Below, piece by piece: positions 17,485 to 25,826 of a stretch of 64,000 bases of DNA. The stretch covers positions 1 through 64,000 of the forward strand of contig CAZJIU010000004.1 of NCBI GenBank assembly GCA_964546145.1. Direction: 5' to 3'. Made by a program: the position numbers and the translations under genes. Position 1 is the first letter of the stretch, and each line of letters starts with the position of its first letter. The notes under the pieces were generated by a model. It was not told the origin of the DNA, did not search any database, and saw only the letters and a list, made by a program, of their open reading frames with translations. This stretch comes from CAZAKO01 sp964546145 (GTDB lineage Bacteria > Fidelibacterota > UBA2242).

Positions 17485-17757
17485 TTAATGGTTAATCAAA
17501 GTAATCTGAGTAAAAATTTCGTAGGTATAAGTCAAGAGTACATCCAGAAACCAGGGCATAAAGAACAGAATCACTAATGCCACGATTGCCATCTTGGGAA
17601 TAAACGTCAGAGTCATCTCGTGAATCTGGGTAATAGCCTGAAAAATGGCAACCAGCATACCGACAATCAGTCCGCTCCCTAAAATTGGTAATAGAATATA
17701 AATAGCAGTCCAGAGAGTCTTACGACCCAGAAATAGAACATAATCCGGAGTAATCAT
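17485..17757 (-). CDS. fliQ: FliQ flagellar export membrane protein
   Basis: A 90-residue protein with two transmembrane hairpin helices and the FliQ hallmark VGMLVAIFQAITQIHEMTLT followed by FIPKMAIVALVILFFMPWFL. It is a component of the export pore with FliP and FliR. The start overlaps the fliP stop by 1 bp. Confidence 0.96.
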   Translation of the reverse strand: MITPDYVLFLGRKTLWTAIYILLPILGSGLIVGMLVAIFQAITQIHEMTLTFIPKMAIVALVILFFMPWFLDVLLTYTYEIFTQITLINH

Positions 17758-18509
17758 TATAAGAATCCTTTCACGAGCGATTCGACAATCAAATACCAGC
17801 CGTCAACCAGAACGAAAAGCAGGAGTTTGAAAGGCAGGGAAATCATTACAGGCGGCAGCATCATCATGCCCATTGAAAGTAAAATGCTTGCGATAATCAG
17901 GTCAATCAGGAGCATCGGCAGGTAGATTAGAAAGCCGATTTGAAAGGCGATTTTAATCTCACTGATAATAAAGGCGGGAATGATGGTTGACAATTTTAGT
18001 TCGTCGGGAGCTTGCGGCTTTGCGACACCGCTGATATTGATAAAAAGTTCTAACTCTTTTTCACCAACATGTTTCAGCATGAAGGTTTTAATAGGTTTGA
18101 CGGTCTCTTGGAGGGCAACTTGCTGGGATATTTCTGCATTAAGATAAGGCTGAATGGCATTGGTGTTGATCTCGTTGAAGACCGGTCGCATGATAAAGAA
18201 GGTCAAAAAGAGCGCCAGGCTGACAAGAATCTGATTGGATGGAACTGTTTGAGTTGACAGCGCCGATCGTAAGAAATGGAAGACAATTGCGATCCGGGAA
18301 AAGGAGGTTACCATGATCAGAATAGATGGTGCCAGCGCCAGGATAGTCAAAAGGATAACAATCTGAATTGATTGAGCGACCTCTTGGGGTGTATTGGCTT
18401 CTTCGACTGAGACGGAAATTTTGGGGAAAGGCGTCTGGGCTGAGGAGATACTTGGTATCAGCAACAGAATTGTAATTAAGACAAGCAGTGCTGTGGGAAG
18501 TTTTTTCAT
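17757..18509 (-). CDS. fliP: FliP flagellar export membrane protein
   Basis: FliP is the main subunit of the export pore. The 250-residue protein has a cleavable signal peptide (about 1-24, ending SSA), a typical FliP feature, then IQIVILLTILALAPSILIMV and TSFSRIAIVFHFLRSALSTQ, the conserved PSNQILVSLALFLTFFIM, FIISEIKIAFQIGFLIYLPM and the C-terminal MMMLPPVMISLPFKLLLFVL VDGW-type block. It overlaps fliO by 4 bp. Confidence 0.97.
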   Translation of the reverse strand: MKKLPTALLVLITILLLIPSISSAQTPFPKISVSVEEANTPQEVAQSIQIVILLTILALAPSILIMVTSFSRIAIVFHFLRSALSTQTVPSNQILVSLALFLTFFIMRPVFNEINTNAIQPYLNAEISQQVALQETVKPIKTFMLKHVGEKELELFINISGVAKPQAPDELKLSTIIPAFIISEIKIAFQIGFLIYLPMLLIDLIIASILLSMGMMMLPPVMISLPFKLLLFVLVDGWYLIVESLVKGFL

Positions 18510-19051
18510 GGAGAGGGAGCGGTCCTTTGCTCATTTTCGCTGCCGCTTTTTTTGAATTGCTGAATTACACGATTGAAAGGGTGTTGTGGTCCGGTTTCAT
18601 CCCTATCGGAAATTAATTCCTCATCGTTAAGCTCGGTTAGTAGTTGAATTGAATTGTCAGTTACGCCTAGGAGCAGATGACGTTGACCGGTCTTGATTAC
18701 CGCCAAATATTGCTTTGGACTCAGATATTTCCGGCCAACTACTTTTAATTGAAATCGAAAGGGTAAATCGTTCTTGAGGCGTCTGCGGTACACCTTGGCT
18801 CCAATGATGATTAAAACAATTATCGCTCCAGTGACCACGACAGTCCGGATCAGATAACTGCCTAAGGCCGGTTTCGGATAGCTCTTTTGGAGCTGCCCGG
18901 ATTCGACCTCTGGCATAGGTGCTGATTCACTTTTCTTATGGTCAGGCTTGGTATAGATCAATATCATTCCGATAATGGCAATCAGGATAAAGATGAGGGC
19001 GACTCCGAGCGAGCCTCGTTTCTGATCGGTTTGGGTGAACATGCTAGTCAT
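18506..19051 (-). CDS. fliO: FliO flagellar export assembly protein
   Basis: FliO assists assembly of the FliP ring. The 181-residue protein has two hydrophobic segments (about 14-33 and 66-88), the second followed by a basic stretch YRRRLKN, then the FliO cytoplasmic core with LKVVGRKYLSPKQYLAVIK and HLLLGVTDNSIQLLTEL. Most FliO proteins have a single membrane segment; the extra N-terminal one is a modest deviation. Position between fliN and fliP and 4-bp overlaps on both sides support the call. Confidence 0.88.
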   Translation of the reverse strand: MTSMFTQTDQKRGSLGVALIFILIAIIGMILIYTKPDHKKSESAPMPEVESGQLQKSYPKPALGSYLIRTVVVTGAIIVLIIIGAKVYRRRLKNDLPFRFQLKVVGRKYLSPKQYLAVIKTGQRHLLLGVTDNSIQLLTELNDEELISDRDETGPQHPFNRVIQQFKKSGSENEQRTAPSP

Positions 19052-19917
19052 TTCTTTATACTCTTGATTCTATCTTTCTGGTCAAGTAATTGGGTAATTC
19101 GAATTCCAAAATGATCGTCAACTACGACGACTTCACCTTCGGCGAATTTACGCCCATTGACAAAGATACCCAGCGGTTCACCAGCGGCCTTATCCAATTC
19201 GACGACTGAGCCCTTCCCTAATTTTAAAATGTCCTTAATCAGCATGAACTTTCGTCCCAGTTCGACATAGATTTCCAGTTCGACATCCATTAACATTTCC
19301 AGTGACTGGGGGTGAGAGCTGGCCTGCTCGCCGGTTGTGAATGATTCAAACTCTACTGGGTGAACACTCATTTGATCCGATGGGAGTGGCGCTGCCGCAA
19401 GTTCGGCTTTCCATAAGGCACAGCCACAGGATATGCTGGCGCCGTCGCTGGTTAGGGTATAATGAACAATTAGTCCACTGTCGGGTAGGTCGTTTAACGT
19501 AATGCCATCGGGTAAGCTAGTCGGGGAGAAAGCTACATCGCCAAGCGATAAATCTTTTTGATCATTCCGAACCTGCTCGACAAGCTGCTCGACGGTTAGC
19601 TTGAACTGCTTCAGCGTCTCTGTTGAAAGGTTGTCCTCGAGCTCCGCGCCACTTACCCAGCCGCAACAGGTAGAAATGAAATTTGAGTCGAAAGCAAAGC
19701 TATACTGATACAGCGACTCCTCACCGGAAGAAAAATGCAGATATAACGGGACCGATTCTCCATCTTGATAAAAGGACTTCAAGCTATGATCTTTATCAGC
19801 GGTATAGGTAATATCTATTTCCCGGTTCAAGATATTATTTATTACTTTGCTTAGAGTGGGCAGAAGATGGGGAAAGCCCTGTTCGAATCCAGTCATTAAT
19901 ATTTCAGTTGGGGTCAT
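19048..19917 (-). CDS. fliN: FliN/FliY-like motor switch protein with long N-terminal domain
   Basis: The last 80 residues (about 205-285) are a FliN-type SpoA domain: MLMDVELEIYVELGRKFMLI, DILKLGKGSVVELDKAAGEP and FVNGRKFAEGEVVVVDDHFG. The first 190 residues form an additional domain unlike plain FliN (about 137 residues in E. coli). FliY proteins have a CheC-type phosphatase there, but I cannot find the ExxN phosphatase motif; a degenerate CheC/CheX fold is possible. It contains two Cys-rich spots (STCCGW and SCGCALW). The SpoA domain builds the C ring with FliM. It overlaps fliM by 14 bp. Confidence 0.88.
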   Translation of the reverse strand: MTPTEILMTGFEQGFPHLLPTLSKVINNILNREIDITYTADKDHSLKSFYQDGESVPLYLHFSSGEESLYQYSFAFDSNFISTCCGWVSGAELEDNLSTETLKQFKLTVEQLVEQVRNDQKDLSLGDVAFSPTSLPDGITLNDLPDSGLIVHYTLTSDGASISCGCALWKAELAAAPLPSDQMSVHPVEFESFTTGEQASSHPQSLEMLMDVELEIYVELGRKFMLIKDILKLGKGSVVELDKAAGEPLGIFVNGRKFAEGEVVVVDDHFGIRITQLLDQKDRIKSIKK

Positions 19918-20893
19918 GTTTATCTCCTTTTGCTATTGATTCGATTCGTACGGCATAATTTCTATTACGGTTACCGACGGTACCGTTGTAGGTGTATTTA
20001 TTTTGAATATAAATCGGGATACTTCTCGAAATTCGGGTATTCAGCGGAATTACATCCCCGATTTTTAAATTGATAATTTCGCTTACTCGTAGCCAGTTGG
20101 AACCCAGCAGGCTTTTTACACAGACTTTAGTGGAGGACAGGCTGTCTGATACCGCATTGATTTCGTCGGTCGAGGTCTGCTTTGCTCCGAAAAGGATACG
20201 GTCCTGAACTTCCGGGGTGGAGATAATGCTGGAAACCCAAATGTAGGGATAGCAAAAATTCAACAAGGAACTGACCCCGCGAATTTTGACTTCCATTGAA
20301 ACTACGATAACTGGTTCCGAAGCCGGCACAATCTGGACGAATTCGGGATTGCTTTCGAACCGAACAAAGTCGCAATCGAACTCCTTGAGGCTGTTCCAGT
20401 TTTTGGATATCTCAACTGCAATCCGGTTTACTACCCGTTTCATGATCTTGCGCTCGATGATAGAAATGGAGCGGTTTATTTGCCCAAAGGAGCCCTGACC
20501 ACCAAATAACCTCTCGACGATGAAGACGACCAACTGGGGACTTAAATCGAGGACGAACTGGGAGTGAGGATCACTGATCGTACCCACATAGGTAGCTGCC
20601 GGTGAAGAGATTGACATAACATATTCCGAGTACATGATTTGGTCAATTGTCATAAGGCTAATATCCACGATCATGCGCAGTTGAGCCGAAAGAAAAACTC
20701 CCAGATTGCGAACCATTCCTTCATGGATATTTTCCAGCAGCCGCATTTGCTCTTTGGAGATCAGGTTAGGATGTTTGAAATCGTAAAGCGTAATCTTCTG
20801 CTGTTTGGATTCGCTCTCTTGATCAGCTTCTCCACCAGTGGGTATGCTAGTTAATAAAGCATCAATTTCTTCCTGGGATAATACTTTTGCCAT
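19904..20893 (-). CDS. fliM: FliM motor switch protein
   Basis: FliM is the middle component of the C ring and binds CheY-P. I place the start at ATG 20891-20893 because the protein then begins MAKVLSQEEIDALLTSIP, the conserved CheY-P-binding N-terminal motif, and clears the fliL stop by 22 bp; an upstream start would overlap fliL. The 329-residue length is standard. The middle domain includes HEGMVRNLGVFLSAQLRMIV and MSISSPAATYVG; the C-terminal SpoA part has LLGSNWLRVSEIINLKIGDV. Confidence 0.96.
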   Translation of the reverse strand: MAKVLSQEEIDALLTSIPTGGEADQESESKQQKITLYDFKHPNLISKEQMRLLENIHEGMVRNLGVFLSAQLRMIVDISLMTIDQIMYSEYVMSISSPAATYVGTISDPHSQFVLDLSPQLVVFIVERLFGGQGSFGQINRSISIIERKIMKRVVNRIAVEISKNWNSLKEFDCDFVRFESNPEFVQIVPASEPVIVVSMEVKIRGVSSLLNFCYPYIWVSSIISTPEVQDRILFGAKQTSTDEINAVSDSLSSTKVCVKSLLGSNWLRVSEIINLKIGDVIPLNTRISRSIPIYIQNKYTYNGTVGNRNRNYAVRIESIAKGDKHDPN

Positions 20894-20915
20894 AAGATTG
20901 CGTTTCTGGTTACAT

Positions 20916-21479
20916 TTATTGAACAACCAAGGTCGTGTAATAGAGACTGTCAAGCGTTCCGCTGGTTAAGCAGCTATTGATCAATTTGATCAGCTCTTTG
21001 CGGGAATTTTCTTGAAAATTCATATTCAGAATATCTTCGGCACTGAAATTCCGCAAATATTTTATCAGCATATCACGGATCTGGGGTTCGCGATTTTTCA
21101 ACTCGTCAATTACCTCTTTATCTGAGGTCTCCAGGGCGTATTCAGCCACCAGGAAGCGTCGTCCCAGCGAGCCGTAGGTGTTTACGGTCAGATCGGCAAT
21201 CGGATAGATAATTCCGGGCTGGGCTTTGGGCTTTTTTTTGACCGGCTTTGGGGCCGTTGTCAGTTCTTTTTTAATCTGATAATTCTGATACCGGGGAAGA
21301 AGAACTTTCTGAGCGATAAGGAAAGAGCCACCGACCAATAAAGCGACCAGGAAGGTAATGAGCAGGATTCTTAGAACGATTCGCAGACCTTTCGAGGAAT
21401 GTTCTTTAGGGGGCGGCTGATGGGCTCCTTCAGGCTGACCGGAATTCTTGTGGGTTTCGTCAATTTTGTCAGATTCCAT
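20916..21479 (-). CDS. fliL: FliL stator-associated protein
   Basis: A 187-residue single-pass inner-membrane protein: a polar N-terminus rich in K/E/H, a membrane helix (about 30-54, with LRILLITFLVALLVGG), a linker with KPVKKKPKAQPG, and a periplasmic domain containing LTVNTYGSLGRRFLVAEYAL and RDMLIKYLRNFSAEDI that matches the stomatin-like fold of FliL. FliL surrounds and supports MotAB stators. The gene heads the fliLMNOPQR segment; AGGA precedes the ATG. Confidence 0.92.
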   Translation of the reverse strand: MESDKIDETHKNSGQPEGAHQPPPKEHSSKGLRIVLRILLITFLVALLVGGSFLIAQKVLLPRYQNYQIKKELTTAPKPVKKKPKAQPGIIYPIADLTVNTYGSLGRRFLVAEYALETSDKEVIDELKNREPQIRDMLIKYLRNFSAEDILNMNFQENSRKELIKLINSCLTSGTLDSLYYTTLVVQ

Positions 21480-21522
21480 TAATAATTCATCCTATGTTAT
21501 TTTCATAGACAAAGGCGGAATT

Positions 21523-21538
21523 CTCAAAATTCATGCCA
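21523..21538 (-). promoter_or_regulatory. Possible sigma-54-like element before fliL
   Basis: Minus strand TGGCATGAATTTTGAG: the -24 half matches TGGCA fully, the spacing is right and the -12 half reads TTGA instead of TTGC. A start near 21512 would leave a leader of about 33 nt before fliL. The altered C in the -12 element makes this a weak call. Confidence 0.3.
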
Positions 21539-21680
21539 CGGCACCGGAAATTTTTTCGACAGTTTTGGCTATCTTTGGCGACCGGATGAAGAATATAATC
21601 TCATTCCGGTCTGCCTTAAAATTGGCCAGGACTCCGTCGTGAGAAAAAAAATCGGGTGAAAGCTTGGGAGAATTGAACAT
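21531..21680 (-). CDS. Possible 49-residue small protein between motB and fliL
   Basis: An ATG frame on the same strand as its neighbours, closed upstream by a TAA two codons before the ATG and ending with TGA at 21531-21533. The product starts MFNSPKLSPDFFSHDGVLAN and ends with an amphipathic helix (SPKIAKTVEKISGAVA). Composition looks protein-like (alternating hydrophobic strand NEIIFFI then helix), but there is no clear ribosome-binding site. It occupies nearly half of an otherwise empty 323-bp gap in a compact operon. It does not match any flagellar family I know. Confidence 0.35.
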   Translation of the reverse strand: MFNSPKLSPDFFSHDGVLANFKADRNEIIFFIRSPKIAKTVEKISGAVA

Positions 21681-21802
21681 TTCTTAAGTTTCAATTAGTC
21701 CTGGTTTCACTATTCTGCAGGAGGGGAAATATTTTCCTGCTGCTTTCCTAAATTGCCGTTTGAAAAGGATTGCTATTTGACGATGAGAATCTTTGAGTTG
21801 GA

Positions 21803-22501
21803 TTATTTCCAGGTGACAAGAAATTCAACCCGCCGGTTTTTGCGCTGATTTTCCGGCGTCGTGTTAGGCACGATTGGTTTATATTCGGAGAATGCTGTAG
21901 CAGCCAGCAATTCTGGGGGAACTTCATCATAATCGATCAGATATTTGACAACACTGATTGCCCGGGCTGAAGATAATTCCCAGTTAGATGGGTATTGGGG
22001 CGTTTTGATTGGAATATTGTCGGTATGTCCGCTGACCAATACCATTCTCGCATGTTTGCGAATTGTCTTTCCCACGATGTCTAACAACGGACAGGCACTC
22101 GATTTTAATTGGGCATTTCCGACATCGAAGAGAATTTTATCACCGAGCTGGATCAATAAGCCATTGTCAGTGACCTGGATATTAATATCTTCGGCCATTT
22201 GCATCTCTTTGGCTTTGCGCTGCAGCTCGGTCACGTTGTCAATAATTTCCTGGCGCTGTTGCATCTCCTGGTTTTCCAGATATAGTCCCAGCTTATTCCG
22301 CGGGGAAGGATATTGTTTTAAAATTCCTAAGGCTCCTTTCAAAGAGTGAGCCGCCTGTTCGAATTTCGCCTCGTCCATATTCGAAAATGATATAAGTAAA
22401 ACGAAGAAAGTCAGCAGTAAAGTTACCATATCCGCATAGGTCAGCATCCAGAATGGTGCGGATGGTTCATCATTCTCTTCGAATTCTTTTTTCTTTCTCA
22501 T
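21803..22501 (-). CDS. motB: MotB stator protein
   Basis: MotB anchors the stator to peptidoglycan. The 232-residue protein has one membrane helix with PFWMLTYADMVTLLLTFFVL (Asp24 is the proton-carrying residue; TYADM is the conserved context), a plug/linker coiled segment (about 75-105) and a C-terminal OmpA-like domain with LVSGHTDNIPI, NWELSSARAISVVKYLI and NRRVEFLVTW. It follows motA by 5 bp. The Asp suggests H+ or Na+ use cannot be decided from this alone. Confidence 0.96.
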   Translation of the reverse strand: MRKKKEFEENDEPSAPFWMLTYADMVTLLLTFFVLLISFSNMDEAKFEQAAHSLKGALGILKQYPSPRNKLGLYLENQEMQQRQEIIDNVTELQRKAKEMQMAEDINIQVTDNGLLIQLGDKILFDVGNAQLKSSACPLLDIVGKTIRKHARMVLVSGHTDNIPIKTPQYPSNWELSSARAISVVKYLIDYDEVPPELLAATAFSEYKPIVPNTTPENQRKNRRVEFLVTWK

Positions 22502-22506
22502 CTGTG

Positions 22507-23277
22507 TTAACCTTCTTTTTCGTCATTGGGACGCATTTTCGGCGGAATAAAATTCAACAGTTTTCTGCGGATATTGCGGGGATGCTCTCCCAGCTGAATA
22601 GACAACACACCCTCGATGATGAGCTCCTTGGTTCCGATCTCCTGGGCAGAACGGTTTTTTAATTTACCGGCGATGGGCAGGAAGACCAGGTTGGCCAACA
22701 GCGAGCCGTAGAAGGTGGTAATCAATGCCACTGCCATACCGTCTCCGATAGAAGAGGGATCATCGAGATTTTTTAACATTGTAATTAGACCGATTAAGGT
22801 TCCAATCATCCCGAAAGCCGGGGCATAGGTACCCAGTGACTGAAAAATCATCTGACCCCTTTTATGACGTTCTTTGATATAGGATAGTTCGGTTTCCATA
22901 ACTGCCTGGATTGTCTCCGGTTCGGTTCCATCCACCGCCATTTCTAGACCGGTTCGCATGAACTGATCATCTACTTTCTTTAACTCCCGGTCTATTGCCA
23001 GAATTCCATCCTTGCGGGTAACTTTAGCCAGATCAATAAACTGTTTAATTAAAGTGATTTCTTCTTGAGAGGAGCTGCGGAAGGCGTTGCGAACGACATG
23101 CATGACGCCGATTACTTCCGACATGGTAAAGTTCACCAGCGTGGCAGCCCAGGCTCCGCCGAAGACGATCATCATGGACGGCACGTGGATGAAGATGTTA
23201 GCATTGCCACCGGAAATAACAGTATAACCGATTAATATCAGTCCCGAAGCAATTCCTAAAATGGTGGCTAAATCCAT
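22507..23277 (-). CDS. motA: MotA stator protein
   Basis: A 256-residue protein of the MotA/PomA family with four membrane helices: DLATILGIASGLILIGYTVI, PSMMIVFGGAWAATLVNFTM, then after the cytoplasmic loop GTYAPAFGMIGTLIGLITML and GDGMAVALITTFYGSLLANL. These last two carry the PAFGMIGTLIGL signature. It conducts ions with MotB to rotate the C ring. Separated by 141 bp and a strong stem-loop from flgE, so it may begin a separate transcript segment. Confidence 0.97.
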   Translation of the reverse strand: MDLATILGIASGLILIGYTVISGGNANIFIHVPSMMIVFGGAWAATLVNFTMSEVIGVMHVVRNAFRSSSQEEITLIKQFIDLAKVTRKDGILAIDRELKKVDDQFMRTGLEMAVDGTEPETIQAVMETELSYIKERHKRGQMIFQSLGTYAPAFGMIGTLIGLITMLKNLDDPSSIGDGMAVALITTFYGSLLANLVFLPIAGKLKNRSAQEIGTKELIIEGVLSIQLGEHPRNIRRKLLNFIPPKMRPNDEKEG

Positions 23278-23348
23278 TTTCGATTTCTTATTTAGAGTTA
23301 ATTAATCCCGAATATTCCAAATGAGCATCCCTTTTTAATTTCTAACCA

Positions 23349-23388
23349 GGACAGTGTTTGCCGGCCGATTAGCCGGCAAACATCGTCC
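23349..23388. other. Very strong stem-loop between flgE and motA
   Basis: A perfect 11-bp stem with TGTTTGCCGGC paired to GCCGGCAAACA around a 6-nt loop, extended by a G-U pair, one mismatch and GGAC/GTCC to about 16 pairs. On the minus strand no U-run follows, so it is not a classical terminator for flgE; on the plus strand it is followed by a T-rich stretch and could stop antisense transcription. It may define a 3' end or processing/stability site of flgE mRNA. Confidence 0.7.
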
Positions 23389-23418
23389 TATTTTCTTTCA
23401 AGCGAACTCAAACACTAT

Positions 23419-25326
23419 TTACCTTTTCAATTGAGCGGTCTGTTCGAAAATTTCTTCAAAGGTACTAATTACTTTAGAAGCTGCCTGATATGCCCGCTGA
23501 GCTTCGATCATCTTCGTAAATTGATCGGCCAGGTCTACATTTGACAGTTCCAATGAACTGGGTTCAATCGCTGATTTTTGACTCTCGGGTGTACCAATAT
23601 GAGCCATACCGCTTTCGTCAGTTGCCACGTAGTTGCTACCGCCAATTTTTTCCAGACCTACCGGATCTTTAAATTGAGCCAGAGCAATCTGGGCTAGTTT
23701 TAATTCCTCACCAGTTCCAAAAGAACCAATGATCGAACCATCCGATTCGACATGGAAGCTATTTAGCGGTTCTGATTTCCGACCGTCCTGATCGCGACCG
23801 TGCATGGTTGAAACAGAGTCAAATTGAGTGAGACCGGTAAAACCGTCGCAGGCTTCACCGTGTACCCGGATGATTAACTCATTCGAACCATTTTGGGGAT
23901 CCAGGGTGACTGCATCAACACCGCCATCGTAAACGAAGGAGAGGAAGTTGCCGCTGGCATCAAAAACCGCGCGCCCACTTCCGCCGCGAATAACCTCTTC
24001 CTTGCCGGTTCCGGCGATAGTCCAAGCCCAGGTACCTTCATCTTCGGTTTTGACAAAATCAGTTGTCAGATTATGGCTTTTTCCGAGACTATCGTAGACT
24101 ACTACAGAGGAGGTCACACGGCCGGTAAAACCGGCGGTCTCATTAACGAAGCTGGGAACGGTGATTTGACCAGTATTTTCTTCTCCGGCATTCAGCGAGA
24201 TAGTAGTACTGCTATCTCCCTGTTCAATATCGGTTAGAGTGATTTTACCATTGACGATTTCAGCGACGGAACTGCCAGACCAGCCGTCATTGATCAAATC
24301 CACCAAATCGCCTAAAGTATTTTTTTCCTCACTATAAGTATATGTTCTGGAAACGCTTTCACCGCTGCAAGTTTTGCCGCTAACGGTAAGCTTGTCTCCG
24401 TCAACCATATCGGTGGAAATTTGCAGCAGATCATTGAGCTGGATTGTCTCGGTTGCGACGACGCCTGAAGTGGCGCTGGCACCATCACTGAAACCAAGAT
24501 CCGTCAGTAGATTGTTACCTTCGACAGAATTTAATGTTAGAATAGTACCCGAAAGCCCATCGGTTGCGCGGATTTTTAGACTTCCGTCATCATTAACTGC
24601 TTCCACCTGATTCGCCAGATTTTGATTACTAGCTATTTCGTGATTAATTTCATCTATTAGGGAGTCTAGGTCGTAGCTACCAGCAGACAGAGTAATCTCT
24701 TCGGTTATGGATTCGGTGAATTTCGGATTCAAATGAATGACAAATTGGTCATTTACATCCGCTTCAATATTCAAGGGATTAGTGATGCCGTCACTGACTA
24801 ATTTGGCTTTCAGGGTGTAGGCACTGCCACTGGTCCAGACCTCGGCTACCGATTGTAAGCCGGCATTCAGATTGCCGGAAAGCCAGACATTTTCGGTTGC
24901 CTGAGCGGCCATTACCAGATTGGAATCAATGGTGATATCACCCAGGGGTTTCGTGCCTTGTGTGGCTCCGGTATTGGTAATATTTTCCATGTAACCCTGG
25001 ACCACGTAGCCATCTACATTTATTAATTTTCCCTCATTGTTAATGCGGAAGGCACCCGCCCGGGTATAGACCTGTTCTTCGCCTTTCTTAATCACAAAGA
25101 AACTGGAGCCGGTGATTGCCAGATCGGTGGTATTCCCGGTGTAAGTTATGGCTCCTTGCTTGAATTCCGTTTGGGTTACGCCGGTCACGGTTCCGAGGGT
25201 TTCGACGAAGGTCATGCGTTTGATTTTGTACCCTGGCGTGTTGACATTGGCAATATTCTCGCCTAATAACTCGAGACGAGATTGCTGTTTTTCGAGGGCT
25301 GCGACGGGAATGTGAAATGAAAACAT
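23419..25326 (-). CDS. flgE: FlgE hook protein (long form)
   Basis: FlgE polymerises into the hook. The N-terminus contains LELLGENIANVNTPGYK and the core TTDLAITGSSFFVIKKGEEQ with YTRAGAFRINNEGKLINVDG; the C-terminus ends in LELSNVDLADQFTKMIEAQR and AYQAASKVISTFEEIFEQ. At 635 residues it is about 230 longer than the E. coli protein; the extra length lies in the central variable domains (about 130-420), rich in Thr, Ser, Asn and Asp. The first residues (MFSFHIPVAALEKQQ) diverge from the usual start but the frame is clean, with AAAAGGAG 8 nt before the ATG. It is flanked on both sides by strong stem-loops. Confidence 0.95.
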   Translation of the reverse strand: MFSFHIPVAALEKQQSRLELLGENIANVNTPGYKIKRMTFVETLGTVTGVTQTEFKQGAITYTGNTTDLAITGSSFFVIKKGEEQVYTRAGAFRINNEGKLINVDGYVVQGYMENITNTGATQGTKPLGDITIDSNLVMAAQATENVWLSGNLNAGLQSVAEVWTSGSAYTLKAKLVSDGITNPLNIEADVNDQFVIHLNPKFTESITEEITLSAGSYDLDSLIDEINHEIASNQNLANQVEAVNDDGSLKIRATDGLSGTILTLNSVEGNNLLTDLGFSDGASATSGVVATETIQLNDLLQISTDMVDGDKLTVSGKTCSGESVSRTYTYSEEKNTLGDLVDLINDGWSGSSVAEIVNGKITLTDIEQGDSSTTISLNAGEENTGQITVPSFVNETAGFTGRVTSSVVVYDSLGKSHNLTTDFVKTEDEGTWAWTIAGTGKEEVIRGGSGRAVFDASGNFLSFVYDGGVDAVTLDPQNGSNELIIRVHGEACDGFTGLTQFDSVSTMHGRDQDGRKSEPLNSFHVESDGSIIGSFGTGEELKLAQIALAQFKDPVGLEKIGGSNYVATDESGMAHIGTPESQKSAIEPSSLELSNVDLADQFTKMIEAQRAYQAASKVISTFEEIFEQTAQLKR

Positions 25327-25346
25327 GGTAAACTCCTTTTACATTT

Positions 25347-25372
25347 TATCCGCTTCAGTCGTTCGGCGGATA
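25347..25372. other. Inverted repeat upstream of flgE (7-bp stem)
   Basis: TATCCGC and GCGGATA form a 7-bp stem around a 12-nt loop in the flgE leader. Together with the adjacent GC-rich hairpin it fills most of the 86-bp gap between the TIGR02530-like gene and flgE, and it ends about 8 nt upstream of the AAAAGGAG ribosome-binding site. Confidence 0.55.
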
Positions 25373-25374
25373 GG

Positions 25375-25400
25375 GAGCCTCCCCAAACGGGGACCGGCTC
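25375..25400. other. GC-rich hairpin downstream of the TIGR02530-like gene
   Basis: GAGCC-TCCCC pairs with GGGGA-(CC)-GGCTC around an AAAC tetraloop, giving ten pairs with a 2-nt bulge. No U-run follows on the minus strand. It lies 12 bp after the stop of the upstream gene and may attenuate transcription or mark an RNA processing site. Confidence 0.6.
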
Positions 25401-25412
25401 ACTGGGTTGAAC

Positions 25413-25823
25413 TTACATGATTGCCACACTGTCAATATTTGTGAAGACGTTCTCAAGGGATGCCTCCTTTGACATGGCGGTAATAACTGTCTTGTTGTTG
25501 ATGCTGACGATGTAGGCGTTGTCATCCACCAGGATTAAGGAACTCTTGCTGCCCTTTTGCTCGACATTTTTGACCCCTTTTTCCAGTCTTTCGAGATCGA
25601 AACTGGAAATTTGCATTTGGCGCTCATTGATCCGCTCAAGGGCGTGAGATGAGAATTTGAGGACCTTATGATTCCTGATGGTTTCCTGCAGGACATCGGC
25701 AAATAGCGATTTCGATTTGTCAATTGATTCAATTCCGGTGCTTCGATTACCTACGACTGGTGGACTGTCAGAAGGATGGAGGGGATAGACGTTTCGCTCT
25801 ATCTGGATGTCTTCAATACGCAT
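25413..25823 (-). CDS. TIGR02530-type flagellar operon protein
   Basis: A 136-residue protein resembling the TIGR02530 family found next to flgD and flgE in Firmicutes, spirochaetes and others. Visible family features: VLKFSSHALERINERQMQIS followed by an LEKGVKNVEQKGSKSSLILV segment, DNAYIVSINNKTVITAMSKE and an ending with VFTNIDSVAIM. The N-terminal third is variable. Function is not established; position between flgD (3 bp) and flgE suggests involvement in hook assembly. Confidence 0.78.
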   Translation of the reverse strand: MRIEDIQIERNVYPLHPSDSPPVVGNRSTGIESIDKSKSLFADVLQETIRNHKVLKFSSHALERINERQMQISSFDLERLEKGVKNVEQKGSKSSLILVDDNAYIVSINNKTVITAMSKEASLENVFTNIDSVAIM

Positions 25824-25826
25824 GGT

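Larger units (their letters stand above)
21480..21802. other. Intergenic region motB-fliL (323 bp)
   Basis: The longest break inside the motA-to-fliA series. It contains the candidate 49-codon ORF (21531-21680) and a weak sigma-54-like element (21523-21538). No obvious intrinsic terminator is seen after motB. Confidence 0.6.

Noticed and set aside
21448..21642. 64-codon plus-strand frame over the fliL start and motB-fliL gap
   Set aside because: Antisense to the start of fliL and to the better minus-strand small ORF; no supporting start signal.
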